Below are positions 63,033-64,000 of a DNA stretch of 64,000 nt, one piece after another. The DNA lies in assembly GCF_902712855.1 (NCBI RefSeq), contig NZ_LR743507.1, positions 1,040,001-1,104,000 of the forward strand, in the 5' to 3' direction. Source of the DNA: Variovorax paradoxus. Lineage in GTDB: Bacteria > Pseudomonadota > Gammaproteobacteria > Burkholderiales > Burkholderiaceae_C. A program made the position numbers and the translations under genes. The number at the start of each line of letters is the position of its first letter. Position 1 is the first letter of the stretch. Below the pieces are notes generated by a model that saw only the letters and a list, made by a program, of their open reading frames with translations, made no database searches and was not told the origin of the DNA.

Positions 63033-64000
63033 ATGCGTTTTTTCAAGGACCTGAGCCTCTCCGCTTTCACCGCGGGCTTCGTCGCCGTGCTCGTGGGTTT
63101 CACGAGTTCGGTGGCCATCGTGTTCCAGGCTGCGCAGGCCTTCGGCGCCACGCCCGAGCTGGCGGCTTCTTGGATGTGGGCGCTGGGCCTCGGGATGGGA
63201 CTGGCGTCCGCGCTGCCGTCGCTGTGGTGGCGCAAGCCGGTGATGATCGCCTGGAGCACGCCCGGCGCGGCCGTGCTGGCAGTGGCCGGCATGGGCCACA
63301 GCATGAACGAGGCGGTGGGCGCGTTCATCGTCTGCGCGGTGCTGGTGGTGCTTGCGGGCGCCACCGGCTGGTTCGAGCGCGTGATGAACCGGATTCCGAT
63401 GGCCATCGCCTCCGCGCTGCTCGCGGGTGTGCTGGCGCGCTTCGGGCTCGGCGCATTCATCGCCGCGCAGACCGCGCTCCCGCTGGTGCTGCTGATGCTC
63501 GGCACTTACCTTGCAACCAAGCGGCTGCTGCCGCGCTACGCCGTACCGCTCACGCTGCTGGTGGCCACCGTCTTCGTGGCGGCGCGCGGCCAGCTGGCCT
63601 GGTCGGGCGTGCATTTCTCGCTGACCTGGCCGGTGTTCACGATGCCGGTCTTCACGTGGCAGGCCATCGTCAGCCTGGCGCTGCCGCTGTTCGTTGTGAC
63701 CATGGCCTCGCAGAACCTGCCGGGCGTGGCCGCCATTCGCGCAGCCGGCTACGGCGACCTGCCGGTCAGCAAGCTCATCACCATCAGCGGGCTGACCACG
63801 CTGGTGCTGGCCCCGTTCGGCGCCTTCGCGCTCAACCTGAGCGCCATCACCGCGGCCATCTGCATGGGCCGCGAGGCGCACGAAGACCCGGCGCGGCGCT
63901 ACACGGCGGCAGTGAGCTGCGGCGCCATCTACGTGGTGATCGGGCTGTTCGGAGCGGCTGTCACGGGCCTGCTCACCGCGTTTCCCAAGGAACTGGTCGC
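63033..64000 (+). CDS. benE: Benzoate/H+ symporter BenE family (3' end outside window)
   Basis: The first 322 codons of a BenE-family secondary transporter. MRFFKDLSLSAFTAGFVAVLVGFTSSVAIVFQAAQ is the family start; then SWMWALGLGMGLASALPSLW, PVMIAWSTPGAAVLA (substrate-site region), and at about residue 235 PLFVVTMASQNLPGVAAIRAAGY are clear. About eight membrane spans are visible before the window ends. BenE imports benzoate with protons in characterised members; other aromatic acids are possible. It begins 53 bases after the LivMGF stop. Confidence 0.88.
   Translation, partial: MRFFKDLSLSAFTAGFVAVLVGFTSSVAIVFQAAQAFGATPELAASWMWALGLGMGLASALPSLWWRKPVMIAWSTPGAAVLAVAGMGHSMNEAVGAFIVCAVLVVLAGATGWFERVMNRIPMAIASALLAGVLARFGLGAFIAAQTALPLVLLMLGTYLATKRLLPRYAVPLTLLVATVFVAARGQLAWSGVHFSLTWPVFTMPVFTWQAIVSLALPLFVVTMASQNLPGVAAIRAAGYGDLPVSKLITISGLTTLVLAPFGAFALNLSAITAAICMGREAHEDPARRYTAAVSCGAIYVVIGLFGAAVTGLLTAFPKELV

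Overview
The window is high-GC, densely coded chromosomal DNA from a betaproteobacterium of the order Burkholderiales. The protein sequences and gene orders (hpf-ptsN-hprK; fur/bamE-dapB-exbB-exbD; leuS-lptE-holA-proA-gshA) fit the family Comamonadaceae and look most like Variovorax. The genus is an inference from recalled sequence similarity, not a database result. There are no tRNA, rRNA or CRISPR loci. One complete insertion sequence is present.

Layout. 1-5.2 kb: the 3' end of a luciferase-like monooxygenase, a tandem repeat array, an acyl-CoA ligase, mnmA, nudJ and a small exported protein. 5.3-11.2 kb: an OmpR-type regulator without the phospho-acceptor Asp, the three-gene proton-translocating transhydrogenase operon pntAA-pntAB-pntB, and fadD. 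11.2-18 kb: a dipeptide ABC transporter operon (dppB-C-D-F-A) followed by an MTA/SAH nucleosidase. 18-22 kb: a DUF1275 membrane protein, CorA and a UvrD/Rep-type helicase. 22.4-28 kb: hpf, ptsN, hprK (ribosome hibernation and nitrogen PTS), divergent fur/bamE, dapB, exbB and exbD.

28.0-29.4 kb holds an intact IS3-family element with terminal repeats, a 3-bp target duplication and an A AAA AAG frameshift site. It is followed by a six-gene leftward glycogen/alpha-glucan cluster (29.5-41.6 kb: GH13 glucosidase, glgB, glgX, glgC, glgA, glgP), and then by a flavoprotein with two carboxymuconolactone-decarboxylase-like proteins, an opine-dehydrogenase-like protein and a Bug-type binding protein (41.7-46.5 kb). 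From memory of related genomes, exbD and leuS are usually close neighbours, so the 18.6 kb from 28.0 to 46.6 kb may be an accessory insertion between conserved blocks.

46.7-55.9 kb returns to core genes: leuS, lptE, holA, proA, gshA and kup. 55.9-62.98 kb is a regulated transport module: a GntR/FCD repressor, a polysaccharide-deacetylase-like protein, an NTF2-like protein, and a branched-chain-amino-acid-type ABC transporter in which the second permease and both ATPases are fused into one 833-residue protein. The window ends inside a BenE-type transporter gene.

Two repeat families shape the intergenic DNA. A roughly 96-bp element occurs 11 times, plus one decayed copy, and mostly begins within a few bases of a stop codon in the same orientation as the gene. 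A 660-bp imperfect inverted repeat separates glgB from glgX. The most notable observations are the LivM-LivG-LivF fusion with a non-canonical first signature motif, the stop-codon-linked repeat family, the IS element with an apparent antisense terminator inside its transposase gene, and the receiver lacking its phospho-acceptor Asp.
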